Counted from the first letter of the stretch, positions 7,913 through 16,572 are shown. The stretch: DNA of 64,000 nt from Psychromarinibacter halotolerans (GCF_029168315.1 NZ_JARGYD010000006.1:1-64000); one strand, 5' to 3'. The notes: generated from the sequence alone by a model not told the origin. Made by a program: numbers and translations.

Positions 7913-9412
7913 TTACTCCATCGCTTTGAAATTAAACTCGCCGCCTTCCTTGATGCCCGAGAACCAGCGCGCGGTGACCGTCTTGGTCTTGGTGTAGAAC
8001 CGGAAGGCGTCGGGGCCGTACTGGTTCAGGTCGCCGAAGGCCGATTTCTTCCAGCCGCCGAAGGTGTGGTAGGACAGCGGGACCGGGATCGGGAAGTTGA
8101 TGCCGACCATGCCCACGTTGACGCGGTGCGCGAAATCACGGGCGGTGTCGCCGTCTGCGGTGAAGATCGCGGTGCCGTTGCCGTAGGGGTTGTCCATCGT
8201 CAGCTTTAGGGCTTCCTCGTAGCTGTCGGTGCGCACCTGGCTTAGGACGGGGCCGAAGATCTCTTCCTTGTAGATGTCCATGTCCGGGGTGACGTTGTCG
8301 AACATCGACGGGCCGACGAAATAGCCGTTCTCGTAACCCTGCAGGGTGAAGTCCCGGCCATCGACCACAAGATCGGCGCCCTGCGCCACGCCCGAGTCGA
8401 TCAGACCAAGGATGCGGTCCTTGGCGGCCTGCGTGATCACCGGGCCATAGTCCACGTCGTCGCCCGCGGTGTAGGGGCCCACTTTCAGCTTCTCGATGCG
8501 CGGCATCAGCTTCTCGACCAGCGTGTCGGCGGTTTCCTTGCCGACGGGCACCGCGACCGAGATCGCCATGCAGCGTTCGCCCGCCGCGCCGAACCCGGCG
8601 CCGACCAGCGCGTCCGCCGCTTTGTCCATGTCGGCGTCGGGCATGATGATCATGTGGTTCTTGGCGCCGCCGAAGCACTGGGCGCGCTTGCCGTTGGTCG
8701 CCGCGCGGCCATAGATGTACTGCGCGATCGGGGTCGAGCCGACAAAGCCTACGCCCGCGACCGTCTCGTTATCAAGGATCGCGTCAACGACTTCCTTGTC
8801 GCCGTTCACCACCTGCAGCACGCCGTCGGGCAGCCCGGCCTCTTTCAGCAGTTCCGCAAGGCGCAGCGAGGTCGAGGGGCAGCGTTCGGACGGCTTCAGG
8901 ATCATCGCGTTGCCGCAGGTCAGGGCCGGGGCCAGCTTCCACAGCGGAATCATCGCGGGGAAGTTGAAGGGCGTGATACCTGCAACCACGCCCAGCGGTT
9001 GGCGCATGGAATACAGGTCGATGCCGGGGCCGCCGGCGTCGGTGTATTCCCCTTTCAGCAGCGACGGCCCGCCCATGCAGACCTCGACCACTTCCAGCCC
9101 GCGCTGCACGTCGCCGCGCCCGTCGGGCAGGGTCTTGCCGTGCTCGCGGCTGACGAGTTCGGCCAGTTCGTCCATGTGCTCGTTGATCAGCGCGCCGAAC
9201 TTCATCATCACCCGCGCGCGGCGCTGCGGGTTGGTGTCGCCCCATGCGACCTGCGCCTCGGCGGCGCGGGCGACGGCGGCGTTCAGTTCCTCGACGGTGG
9301 CCAGCGGCACCTTGGCCTGAACCTCGCCCGTGGCGGGGTTGTAGACATCGGTGAAGCGGCCGGACGTACCTTTGACGTGCTTGCCGTCGATCCAGTGGGT
9401 GAGTTCCTGCAT
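7913..9412 (-). CDS. mmsA: CoA-acylating methylmalonate-semialdehyde dehydrogenase
   Basis: This aldehyde-dehydrogenase-family enzyme converts methylmalonate semialdehyde to propionyl-CoA (and malonate semialdehyde to acetyl-CoA) in valine, inositol and beta-alanine catabolism. The 499-aa product has ITPFNFPAMIPLWKLAPAL near 145, the family-specific GGAKNHMIIMPDAD near 250, and FGAAGERCMAISVAV around 275, which contains the catalytic cysteine. The length matches the family. The start follows GGAGGAGATGAC. It completes the valine route begun by the 2290-5323 genes but is separated from them by about 2.6 kb of other genes. A LysR regulator is transcribed divergently from it. Confidence 0.95.
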   Translation of the reverse strand: MQELTHWIDGKHVKGTSGRFTDVYNPATGEVQAKVPLATVEELNAAVARAAEAQVAWGDTNPQRRARVMMKFGALINEHMDELAELVSREHGKTLPDGRGDVQRGLEVVEVCMGGPSLLKGEYTDAGGPGIDLYSMRQPLGVVAGITPFNFPAMIPLWKLAPALTCGNAMILKPSERCPSTSLRLAELLKEAGLPDGVLQVVNGDKEVVDAILDNETVAGVGFVGSTPIAQYIYGRAATNGKRAQCFGGAKNHMIIMPDADMDKAADALVGAGFGAAGERCMAISVAVPVGKETADTLVEKLMPRIEKLKVGPYTAGDDVDYGPVITQAAKDRILGLIDSGVAQGADLVVDGRDFTLQGYENGYFVGPSMFDNVTPDMDIYKEEIFGPVLSQVRTDSYEEALKLTMDNPYGNGTAIFTADGDTARDFAHRVNVGMVGINFPIPVPLSYHTFGGWKKSAFGDLNQYGPDAFRFYTKTKTVTARWFSGIKEGGEFNFKAME

Positions 9413-9469
9413 GTCATCTCCTCCAGGAAGGGGCGAGCGCGCCCGGTGTTGGTCGCGCGGAGCTTAGTC

Positions 9470-9525
9470 TTGCAGAAAACCCGCGAAAAGGGGGAGTATG
9501 CCAAAAGCGTTTTGCAGAATTGCAG
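9470..9525. promoter_or_regulatory. Possible LysR operator between mmsA and its divergent regulator
   Basis: The 121-base gap holds TTGCAGAA twice (9470-9477 and 9512-9519), 42 bases apart or about four helical turns, with a further TTGCAG directly after the second copy (9520-9525). Repeats on the same helix face in a divergent LysR/target gap fit LysR binding. This is inference from position and repetition. Confidence 0.4.
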
Positions 9526-9533
9526 GTACTGGC

Positions 9534-10433
9534 ATGGATATTCACTGGGACGATTTGCGCGTCTTCCTTGCGGTCGCGCGGTCCGAAAGCCTGAGTGGAG
9601 CCGGACGACTGCTGCGGATCGACCCCGCCACCGTGGGGCGCCGGATGCAGCGGCTAGAGCAGGGCGTGGGCGCGCCGCTGTTCGCCAAATCGCCGCAGGG
9701 ATACGCGCTGACGGTCGACGGGCAACGCCTGATGGACCATGCCGAGCGGGCAGAGCAGGCTGTGACCGGCGCGGTCGAAGAGATCGGCGGGCAGGCGGGC
9801 CAGTTGACCGGGCAGGTCCGGATCGGCGCGCCGGATGGCTGTGCGAACTTCCTGCTGCCGCAGGTGTGCGCCGAACTTTCGCGAAACAATCCTTTGCTAG
9901 ACATCCAGATTGTTGCGCTTCCGAGGGTGGTGAACCTGTCCAAGCGCGAAGCGGACATGGCGATCACGGTCAGCGCACCGGCCACCGGGCGGCTGACGGT
10001 GCAGAAGATCACCGACTACCGGCTGCATCTTGCCGCTTCGGCCGATTACCTCGGCAACGGAGCGCCGCTGGGCGATCTGCGCGATCTGCGGGACCACCGG
10101 GTTATCGGCTACATCCCCGACATGATCTACGACAAGGAACTGGATTACCTTGCCGAAGCCGGGATCGACAGGGTGGCAATGGCCTCGAACTCGGTGGTCG
10201 TGCAGCTTCATATGATCAGGCAGGGCGGGGGGATCGGCATCGTGCACGACTTCGCGCTGCCCTTCGCGCCAGAGCTTGAGAAGGTGCTGCCCGACAGTTT
10301 CGGGCTGACGCGCAGCTTCTACCTGATCCGCCATCCCGACGACCGCCGCGTCGAACGGTTGAACCGGGTGGCCGAGGCCGTGGTGGCCGGATTGCGCGCA
10401 GAGGTCGCACGGCTGGAAGACAGCGCAGCTTGA
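9534..10433 (+). CDS. LysR-family transcriptional regulator, probable mmsA regulator
   Basis: The 299-aa product has an N-terminal winged helix-turn-helix (DDLRVFLAVARSESLSGAG, then VGRRMQRLEQGVGAPLF) and a C-terminal type 2 periplasmic-fold effector domain. The start MDIHWDD at 9534 matches the usual beginning of this subgroup; an ATG 36 bases upstream has an over-close ribosome site and gives an atypical N-terminus. It is divergent from mmsA, so it most likely controls mmsA in response to a pathway intermediate; that link is inferred from context. Confidence 0.88.
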   Translation: MDIHWDDLRVFLAVARSESLSGAGRLLRIDPATVGRRMQRLEQGVGAPLFAKSPQGYALTVDGQRLMDHAERAEQAVTGAVEEIGGQAGQLTGQVRIGAPDGCANFLLPQVCAELSRNNPLLDIQIVALPRVVNLSKREADMAITVSAPATGRLTVQKITDYRLHLAASADYLGNGAPLGDLRDLRDHRVIGYIPDMIYDKELDYLAEAGIDRVAMASNSVVVQLHMIRQGGGIGIVHDFALPFAPELEKVLPDSFGLTRSFYLIRHPDDRRVERLNRVAEAVVAGLRAEVARLEDSAA

Positions 10434-10504
10434 CAGGTGGCGCCAGCATCGTGACGCTGGGGAAGAGAAGTCCAGAGTAGCCTTGCGTTCGGGAGGAGCC
10501 GTCC

Positions 10505-10939
10505 ATGCTGGTGCACCAGATCCTTCAATCCAAACATTCGTCGGACGTGTTCACGATCCCGCCGGAGACACCTGTGTCGAAGGCGGCAGAGACCATGTCG
10601 CAGATGAAGATCGGTGCGCTTGTCGTGTCATCCGACGGGCAGGTGCCGCTGGGCATCCTGTCAGAACGCGACATCGTGCGGGAACTGGGAAAACGCGGAC
10701 CCGCCTGCATGGAGGACCGGGTCGAGCAGATGATGACCAGCAAACTGGTGACCTGCACCCGGGCCGAAACAACGGACGGGGTTCTGACGAAAATGACCGA
10801 TGGCCGGTTCCGCCACATGCCGGTGATGGACGGCGAGATGATGGTCGGTCTGATTTCGATCGGGGACGTGGTCAAGGCTCGACTGTCCGAGCTTTCGATG
10901 GAAAAAGAAGCCCTTGAAGGCATGATCATGGGCCACTGA
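10505..10939 (+). CDS. CBS-domain protein
   Basis: The 144-aa product consists almost entirely of two CBS domains (about residues 8-64 and 77-135), a pair that forms an adenosine-nucleotide-binding Bateman module. Typical elements are GALVVSSDGQVPLGILSERDI (first domain, shortened here) and HMPVMDGEMMVGLISIGDVV. No catalytic domain is attached, so it is likely a stand-alone sensor or regulator of a partner protein. The start follows GGGAGGAG. The neighbours do not show a partner. Confidence 0.85.
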   Translation: MLVHQILQSKHSSDVFTIPPETPVSKAAETMSQMKIGALVVSSDGQVPLGILSERDIVRELGKRGPACMEDRVEQMMTSKLVTCTRAETTDGVLTKMTDGRFRHMPVMDGEMMVGLISIGDVVKARLSELSMEKEALEGMIMGH

Positions 10940-11029
10940 GGCCGCGGGAGTCGGCCACGCCCAAGGTGTCCCGACGGCACCGCAAGCGCCCGACCAGTGC
11001 ACGACGCCTGCGTGCTTCCTCTTGCAAAA

Positions 11030-11058
11030 CCGCGCGCAATATTGTTGCGTGCGCGCGG
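11030..11058. other. GC-rich hairpin in the coaD leader
   Basis: CCGCGCGC (11030-11037) and GCGCGCGG (11051-11058) are perfect inverted arms around an AT-rich loop, ending 18 bases before the coaD start. No T tract follows, so it is more likely a leader structure or a weak end to the CBS gene than a full terminator. Confidence 0.4.
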
Positions 11059-11076
11059 ATCAAGGGGGGAACCTGA

Positions 11077-11577
11077 ATGCGCATCGGTTTGTACGCCGGA
11101 ACCTTCGACCCGCTCACGCTGGGGCATATCGACATCATCCAGCGCGCGGCCAAGCTGGTGGACAGGCTGGTGATCGGCGTCGCGATCAACCGCGACAAGG
11201 GGCCTTTGTTCTCGCTCGACGAGCGCGTCGCGATGATCGAGCCCGAGGTCGAACCGCTGCGGGCCGACGGCTGCGAGATCGTGGTGCACCCTTTCGAAAA
11301 CCTGCTGATTGACTGCGCCCGCGATGTCGGCGCTTCGGTCATCATCCGGGGTCTTCGGGCCGTTTCCGACTTTGAATACGAATACCAGATGGTCGGGATG
11401 AACCGGGCGCTGGATGACAGCGTCGAGACCATGTTCCTGATGGCAGAGGCCCGCTATCAGGCTATCGCGTCGAAGCTGGTGAAGGAAATCGCGCGGCTGG
11501 ACGGCGACGTTTCCAAGTTCGTGACGCCGTCGGTGCGCGATGCGCTTTACGTCAGGCTCAAGGATCCAAAGGACTGA
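11077..11577 (+). CDS. coaD: Phosphopantetheine adenylyltransferase
   Basis: CoaD transfers AMP from ATP to 4'-phosphopantetheine, the next-to-last step of coenzyme A synthesis. The 166-aa product has the nucleotidyltransferase motif GTFDPLTLGHIDI (residues 8-20), RGLRAVSDFEYEYQM near 90, and the C-terminal SKLVKEIARLDGDVSKFV, all diagnostic for the family. The length matches E. coli CoaD (159 aa). The start follows AAGGGGGG. Confidence 0.96.
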   Translation: MRIGLYAGTFDPLTLGHIDIIQRAAKLVDRLVIGVAINRDKGPLFSLDERVAMIEPEVEPLRADGCEIVVHPFENLLIDCARDVGASVIIRGLRAVSDFEYEYQMVGMNRALDDSVETMFLMAEARYQAIASKLVKEIARLDGDVSKFVTPSVRDALYVRLKDPKD

Positions 11578-11626
11578 TTCCGCAAGACATTCCCGTTCCG
11601 GTGGTTTCGCGGCCTTAATAAATTTT

Positions 11627-11649
11627 CTGACATGATGGTAACATGTCAG
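11627..11649. promoter_or_regulatory. Perfect inverted repeat, likely GntR operator
   Basis: CTGACATG (11627-11634) and CATGTCAG (11642-11649) form a perfect 8-bp inverted repeat with a 7-base spacer, 72 bases before the aldolase start. A GntR/FCD regulator is encoded two genes' width downstream (12583-13236), and such regulators often bind short dyads at their own operon. The assignment to that protein is inference. Confidence 0.6.
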
Positions 11650-11720
11650 TTGATTTGGCCCGACACAGACCTCTATACCCGCTGAACGCGGCGCCGAATC
11701 TGCCGTGCCAGGAGGAACTC

Positions 11721-12590
11721 ATGTCCAAGATCGGAATTTCCGTGGCGATGCTGTCGCCGTTCGACGATGCAGGTGCGCTTGACACGGGCCGGCTTGCCGC
11801 CCACGCCGTCAACCTGCTGAAAGCCGGCGTTCACGGCGTCACGCTGTACGGAACCACGGGGGAAGGGCCCTCGATCAACGCCCAAGAGCGCGCGCAGGGC
11901 CTGTCCGCCGTGCTGGACGCCGGCGTTCCCGCCAATGTCGTTACGCTTGGCATCTACGCGAACTCGGTCGCCGATGCCGTGGCGCAGATCAAGCAGGGCT
12001 ATTCCGCCGGCATCCGCAGCTTCCTTGTGCCGCCGCCGTTCTATTTCCCGCAGACGTCGGACGACGGCCTGTTCGCTTGGTTCTCGGAACTGATCGAAGC
12101 GACCGACGCGGACGCCGACATCATCCTGTATCACATCCCGCAGGTCACCAATGTGCCGCTGTCGGCCAACCTTGTCGGGCGCCTGCTGAAGGCCTACCCG
12201 GACCGCATCCGCGCGGTGAAGGACAGCTCGGCCAACTGGCCCACGACCGAAGCCTTCATGGGCGTCGAAGGTCTGCCGGTGCTGGTCGGCGACGAACGGC
12301 TTCTGCACCGCGCCGTGGCGCTGGGCGGCGTCGGGTCGATCTGCGGCTGCTCGAACCTGTACCCCGAGCGGCTTGTGAAGATTTTCGAGACCGCCGAGGA
12401 AGATGTCGAACTGAACCGCATCATCACCGCCATCGTGTCGCTTCCCGTCATGCCGGCGCTGAAGGCGCTGATGGAACAGGCCACGGGCGACGCCGCGTGG
12501 GGCCGTCTGCGCGCACCGCTGGAACCGCTGACCGCTGAACAGGCCGAGGGCCTGCTGAAGACGGTCGCAGCGGAGCCGGTCGATGGCTAA
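11721..12590 (+). CDS. DapA-family (dihydrodipicolinate synthase-like) aldolase or lyase
   Basis: The 289-aa product is a class I aldolase-type TIM barrel. It shows LYGTTGEGPSINAQER near residue 42, the tyrosine of YHIPQVTNVPLS near 137, and the Schiff-base lysine in AVKDSSANW near 165. It is probably not the biosynthetic DapA: it lies in an operon with a GntR regulator and a TRAP transporter, so a catabolic role on a sugar acid or hydroxy acid taken up by that transporter is more likely. The start at 11721 follows AGGAGG; an upstream ATG at 11643 lies inside the operator. Confidence 0.85.
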   Translation: MSKIGISVAMLSPFDDAGALDTGRLAAHAVNLLKAGVHGVTLYGTTGEGPSINAQERAQGLSAVLDAGVPANVVTLGIYANSVADAVAQIKQGYSAGIRSFLVPPPFYFPQTSDDGLFAWFSELIEATDADADIILYHIPQVTNVPLSANLVGRLLKAYPDRIRAVKDSSANWPTTEAFMGVEGLPVLVGDERLLHRAVALGGVGSICGCSNLYPERLVKIFETAEEDVELNRIITAIVSLPVMPALKALMEQATGDAAWGRLRAPLEPLTAEQAEGLLKTVAAEPVDG

Positions 12591-13236
12591 CGCCGAGCCG
12601 CATCTGCGGGATCACGCCTATACCAGCTTTACGCGGAAGCTTCTGGACCGGGACATCGAACCCGGCCAGATCGTTTCGCAGCGCGAGCTGGTGGCGCTGA
12701 CCGGGATGCCCCTTGGCGCCATCCGCGAGATGATCCCGCGGCTGGAGGCGGACGGCCTGATCGAGACCGTCCCCAAGCGTGGCCTGAAGGTTCTGAGCAT
12801 CGACCTGAACCTGATCCGCAACGCGTTCCAGCTGCGGCGCATCATCGAGCGCGAGGCCTTCGAGCAGTTCTGCGACGAGGGCAAGGACGACGAGATCGAG
12901 AAGATGGTCGAAGACCATCGCTCGATCCGCGAAGAGGCGCTGAAGGGGGTCGACGCAGACCTGCTGGCGCGGGCCCAGCATATGGACTGGGCCTTTCACG
13001 ATCACGTCATTGACGCGCTGGGAAACGAGCTGATTTCAAGCGTCCACCGCGTAAATGCGATAAAGATCAGGCTGATCCGGAACGCCGACACCCGGATGCT
13101 GCCCGAGCTGGTGGTCTCGGTGCTCGACGAGCACTTGGCTGTCATCTATGCCTTGCAGGCCCGGAATCGGGCCCGCACGGTGTCGGCGATCCATGCGCAT
13201 ATCGACAGCGCGAAACGACGGGCTCTGAGCCTTTAA
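12583..13236 (+). CDS. GntR-family transcriptional regulator (FCD subfamily)
   Basis: The 217-aa product has an N-terminal winged helix (QIVSQRELVALTGMPLGAIREM, shortened motif SQRELVALTG) and a C-terminal FCD helical domain with the usual ligand-metal residues suggested by DWAFHDHVIDALGN and the HIDSAKRRAL tail. Its start overlaps the end of the aldolase gene by 8 bases, so the two are co-translated. It most likely represses this aldolase-TRAP operon until its substrate is present. The dyad at 11627-11649 is its best candidate site. Confidence 0.9.
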   Translation: MANAEPHLRDHAYTSFTRKLLDRDIEPGQIVSQRELVALTGMPLGAIREMIPRLEADGLIETVPKRGLKVLSIDLNLIRNAFQLRRIIEREAFEQFCDEGKDDEIEKMVEDHRSIREEALKGVDADLLARAQHMDWAFHDHVIDALGNELISSVHRVNAIKIRLIRNADTRMLPELVVSVLDEHLAVIYALQARNRARTVSAIHAHIDSAKRRALSL

Positions 13237-13307
13237 GCGCTTGGACCCAAAAGCAGAAGCGGATCGGGGCTTACACCGGCCGCACAAGGGAGAAGAGGAG
13301 GAGACCC

Positions 13308-14303
13308 ATGTCCCTTAAGATCACTCGCCGCGCGTTCGCCGCGCTCACCGCCGTCGCTCTGGCCATGCCGGCCGTCGCGCAGGACAAGTTCACCCTGCGG
13401 ATGTCGACCCCGGCGTCGGAAACCGACCAGCGCACCATTTCGCTGGCCGAAGTCTTCGGTCCGGCCGTGTCCGAGTTCGCGGATTACGAACCGCACTACA
13501 ACGCCTCGCTGATCGCGCAGGGGTCCGAACTGGAAGCCATCGCGACCGGCGACCTCGAGATGTCGATCGCGTCGGCGCAGGAACTGGCGACGTTCTTCCC
13601 CGAGTTCTCGATCTTCGCGACGGGCTATGTCCACCAGTCGGCCGAGCACCAGGTTGCCGTGTTCAACGACCCGCTGATGGAGCCGTTCAAGCAGACCGTC
13701 GAAGACGAGCTGGGCATCAAGCTGCTGGCCGTCATGTACCTTGGCAAGCGCCACGTGAACCTGCGCCAGACCAAGGACGAGCTGACGGTCACCACCCCCG
13801 AGGATCTGGCGGGCGTGAACCTGCGGATGCCGGGCACCGACGCATGGCAGTTCCTGGGTGCGGCGCTGGGTGCGAACCCGACCCCGATGGCCTTCACCGA
13901 GGTCTACACCGCGCTGCAGACCGGCTCGGTTGACGGTCAGGACAACCCGCTGCCGACCGTGGTCGATGCGAAGTTCTACGAAGTTACGAACCAGGTCGCC
14001 CTGACCGCGCACCTTGTCGACCTGAACTACATCGCCTTCTCGAAGGCGGTCTGGGACGAGATGACCCCGGAACAGCAGGAAGCGACCGAAGCCGCTGCCA
14101 TCGCAGCCGCCGACGCCGCGCGTGAGATCCAGCTTCAGAAGGAAGCCGACCTGGTGTCGTTCCTGGAAGAGCAGGGGCTGGAAATCTACGAGCCCGACCT
14201 CGCGGCCTTCCGCAGCCACGTTCAGGAACAGTACACCGGCAGCCAGTACGCAGAAGCATGGCCCGAAGGTGTTCTGGAAGCGATCAACGCTCTGGGCGAA
14301 TAA
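13308..14303 (+). CDS. TRAP transporter substrate-binding protein (DctP family)
   Basis: This is the periplasmic receptor of the second TRAP system. The 331-aa product begins with a Sec/Tat-like signal peptide (twin arginine at residues 6-7, hydrophobic core, likely cut after AVA at about 24). The mature part carries the DctP features NLRMPGTDAWQ, including the arginine that usually salt-bridges the carboxylate ligand, and TPMAFTEVYTALQTGSVDGQ. The ligand is therefore probably a carboxylate. It follows the GntR gene by 71 bases and precedes its permeases, with a hairpin in between. Confidence 0.93.
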   Translation: MSLKITRRAFAALTAVALAMPAVAQDKFTLRMSTPASETDQRTISLAEVFGPAVSEFADYEPHYNASLIAQGSELEAIATGDLEMSIASAQELATFFPEFSIFATGYVHQSAEHQVAVFNDPLMEPFKQTVEDELGIKLLAVMYLGKRHVNLRQTKDELTVTTPEDLAGVNLRMPGTDAWQFLGAALGANPTPMAFTEVYTALQTGSVDGQDNPLPTVVDAKFYEVTNQVALTAHLVDLNYIAFSKAVWDEMTPEQQEATEAAAIAAADAAREIQLQKEADLVSFLEEQGLEIYEPDLAAFRSHVQEQYTGSQYAEAWPEGVLEAINALGE

Positions 14304-14398
14304 TGATCCGCGTTGCGGGGGGACAAGCCTCCGACGGTGACGGTGTCCGCACCAGCGCCTGACGGCCGACCGCCCGCAACCTGACCCCACCCAACGGA

Positions 14399-14425
14399 GC
14401 GGGGGCGCCCCGGTGCCCCCGCTTT
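14399..14425 (+). terminator. Intercistronic hairpin between dctP and dctQ
   Basis: GCGGGGGC (14399-14406) and GCCCCCGC (14415-14422) form a perfect 8-bp stem followed by TTTCC. It sits 95 bases past dctP and 104 before dctQ. A partial terminator here would keep receptor levels above permease levels, a common arrangement for binding-protein transporters. Confidence 0.65.
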
Positions 14426-14528
14426 CCTGCCCTAAATCGGGCAAGGGACAACCCTGACCGCATGTGTCGCGGGCCCATCGCTCGGGCCGGGGCACGCCAC
14501 GGCCAGACAGCCGAGAGAGACCTGCACG

Positions 14529-15086
14529 ATGCGCCAGACCCTGCACATCCTGCGCCGCGTGGCGGACGGCATAGCCGGCCTCATGATGGCGGCGATGTTC
14601 GCGACCTTCATCATACAGATCGTCGTTCGTTATTCCGCGCGCCTGTCATGGGTGCCCGAGACATTCCCCTTCCTTGCGCCGTCGAACTACGGCTGGACGC
14701 TGGAATTCTGTCTGTTGCTGTGGGTGATGCTGATCTTCTTCGGCAACGCCTTCGTGGTGCGCGACCGCGACCACGTCACGTTTGACATCATCTACAACAC
14801 CGTGCGCCCCAACGTGCGCCGGGTCTTCGCGATCGTCGGCGGGCTTGCGCTGTGCGTGGCGCTGGTCCTGTCGATCGAACCCACGTGGGACCGGTTCGCA
14901 ATCCTGCGCCTGAAACGCACGGCCACGCTGTCGCAGGTCTTCGGTGACTGGATCCGGATGCGCGACATCTATTCGGTCTACATCCTGTTCCTCGTCGCCG
15001 TGTCGCTGCGCTATGCGTGGTACGTCGTGCAGGCCTTCCGCAAGGCCCCCGAGGTCGAAACGCACCTGCCGGAGGGACAGGAATAA
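14529..15086 (+). CDS. TRAP transporter small permease (DctQ family)
   Basis: The 185-aa product has four predicted membrane segments (about residues 16-36, 55-78, 98-118 and 142-160), matching the DctQ fold. It shares QIVVRYSARL at the end of the first segment with other family members. Start follows GAGAGAGACC. Its stop overlaps the start of the large permease (TAATG), so the two permeases are coupled. It pairs with the DctP at 13308-14303. Confidence 0.9.
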   Translation: MRQTLHILRRVADGIAGLMMAAMFATFIIQIVVRYSARLSWVPETFPFLAPSNYGWTLEFCLLLWVMLIFFGNAFVVRDRDHVTFDIIYNTVRPNVRRVFAIVGGLALCVALVLSIEPTWDRFAILRLKRTATLSQVFGDWIRMRDIYSVYILFLVAVSLRYAWYVVQAFRKAPEVETHLPEGQE

Positions 15087-16381
15087 TGACGATCGAGTTC
15101 CTCCTGTGCCTTGGCGCGCTGTTCTTCCTTGCCGGGATCGGCATCCCGATCGCCTACGCGATCCTTGTGTCCTCGATCGTGTACCTGTTTGCCGCCGGCG
15201 AAAGCATCGGCGTGGCGGGCAAGGTGCTGATGGACGGGCTGTACCAGTCGTTCATCCTGCTGGCGGTTCCGCTGTTCATCGTCGCCGCCGGTATCATGAA
15301 CGCCGGCACCATCAGCGACCGTCTGCTGCGCTTCTGCATCGCGCTGGTGGGCCGGTTCCGGGGCGGCATGGGCCATGTGAACGTCGTGGCCTCGCTGATC
15401 TTCTCGGGCATGTCCGGGTCGGCCGTGGCCGACGCGGCGGGCATCGGCAAGATCATCATCGAGATGATGACCAAGACGGGCCATTACACCCGTGGCTATG
15501 CCGCCGCGATCACCGCGGCCTCGGCCACCATCGGCCCGATCATCCCGCCGTCGATCCCGATGGTTCTGTACGCGCTCGTGTCCAATACCTCGATCGGCTA
15601 CCTGTTCCTTGGCGGCATCTTCCCGGGTCTGCTGATGGGCGTCGTGCTGATGGCGGTGAACTGGTGGATCTCGTGGCGGCGCGACTTCGCGCTGGACGAG
15701 CCCGTGCCGCTGACCGACTTGCCGCGCCTGACCGTGCGCGCTTTCCCGGCGCTGCTGATGCCCGCGATCCTGCTGTACGGCATCTATGGCGGCGTCACCA
15801 CGCCGACCGAGGCGGCCGCCGTCGCGGCGTTCTACGCGCTGGTGCTGGCGGGGGTGTTCTATCGCTCGATCAGCCTGAAGGCGCTGGGGCAGATCATGGT
15901 CGAATCCGCCCGGTCCTCGGCCGCCATCGGTCTGGTCATCGGCGGCGCGCTGATCCTGAACTACATCGTGGCGTCCGAGAACATTCCCAGCATGCTGGCC
16001 GAGCACATGGTCGGTCTGGACGTGCATCCGCTGGTGTTCCTGCTGGGCGTGAACGTGCTGCTGCTGCTGCTGGGCTGCCTGCTGGACGCGACGACGATCA
16101 TCCTTGTGATCATCCCGCTGTTCCTGCCGACCTGCCGTGAACTGGGCATCGACCTTGTGCACTTCGGTGTGGTCGCGGTGGTAAACTGCATGATCGGCCT
16201 GATCACGCCGCCCTACGGCGTGCTGCTGTTCGTCATCAACGCGGTGACCCGCATCCCGCTGACCGAGATCATCCGCGAGATCTGGCTGTTCCTGTTCGTG
16301 CTGCTGGCTGCGCTGATGGCGATGATCCTGTTCCCGGGCATCGTGCTGTGGCTGCCGCGGCTGTTCGGCTACGCAGGGTAG
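15086..16381 (+). CDS. TRAP transporter large permease (DctM family)
   Basis: This 431-aa permease has the standard DctM length. Typical motifs are SGMSGSAVADAAGIGKI near 108, IGPIIPPSIPMVLYA near 150, TTPTEAAAVAAFYAL near 235 and ITPPYGVLLFVINA near 375. The start at 15086 was chosen because it overlaps the dctQ stop (TAATG) after GGAGGGACAGG, whereas a longer frame gives an arginine/glycine-rich leader with no match to the family. It closes the aldolase-regulator-transporter operon and is followed by a strong terminator. Confidence 0.94.
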   Translation: MTIEFLLCLGALFFLAGIGIPIAYAILVSSIVYLFAAGESIGVAGKVLMDGLYQSFILLAVPLFIVAAGIMNAGTISDRLLRFCIALVGRFRGGMGHVNVVASLIFSGMSGSAVADAAGIGKIIIEMMTKTGHYTRGYAAAITAASATIGPIIPPSIPMVLYALVSNTSIGYLFLGGIFPGLLMGVVLMAVNWWISWRRDFALDEPVPLTDLPRLTVRAFPALLMPAILLYGIYGGVTTPTEAAAVAAFYALVLAGVFYRSISLKALGQIMVESARSSAAIGLVIGGALILNYIVASENIPSMLAEHMVGLDVHPLVFLLGVNVLLLLLGCLLDATTIILVIIPLFLPTCRELGIDLVHFGVVAVVNCMIGLITPPYGVLLFVINAVTRIPLTEIIREIWLFLFVLLAALMAMILFPGIVLWLPRLFGYAG

Positions 16382-16408
16382 GGCGCTTATCATCGCGCCG
16401 GAAGAAAG

Positions 16409-16440
16409 GCCCGTCCCCGGAAGGGGGCGGGCCTTTGTCG
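16409..16440 (+). terminator. Terminator of the second TRAP operon (first copy of a 32-bp duplicate)
   Basis: GGCCCGTCCCC pairs with GGGGGCGGGCC around GGAA, followed by TTTGTCG. The segment 16409-16440 is repeated exactly at 17299-17330. Confidence 0.85.
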
Positions 16441-16572
16441 TGCGTGATGAAGGTTGAGGCGGCGGATAACCCTGCCATTTCACTAAGTGGTGCAGGTGAC
16501 TGCCTGAATGAAAAAAGCTCAGCGATCGTCGCCAGTCCGCAGCGCCGCAAGGCGTATAGGCGGCAGCCTCTC

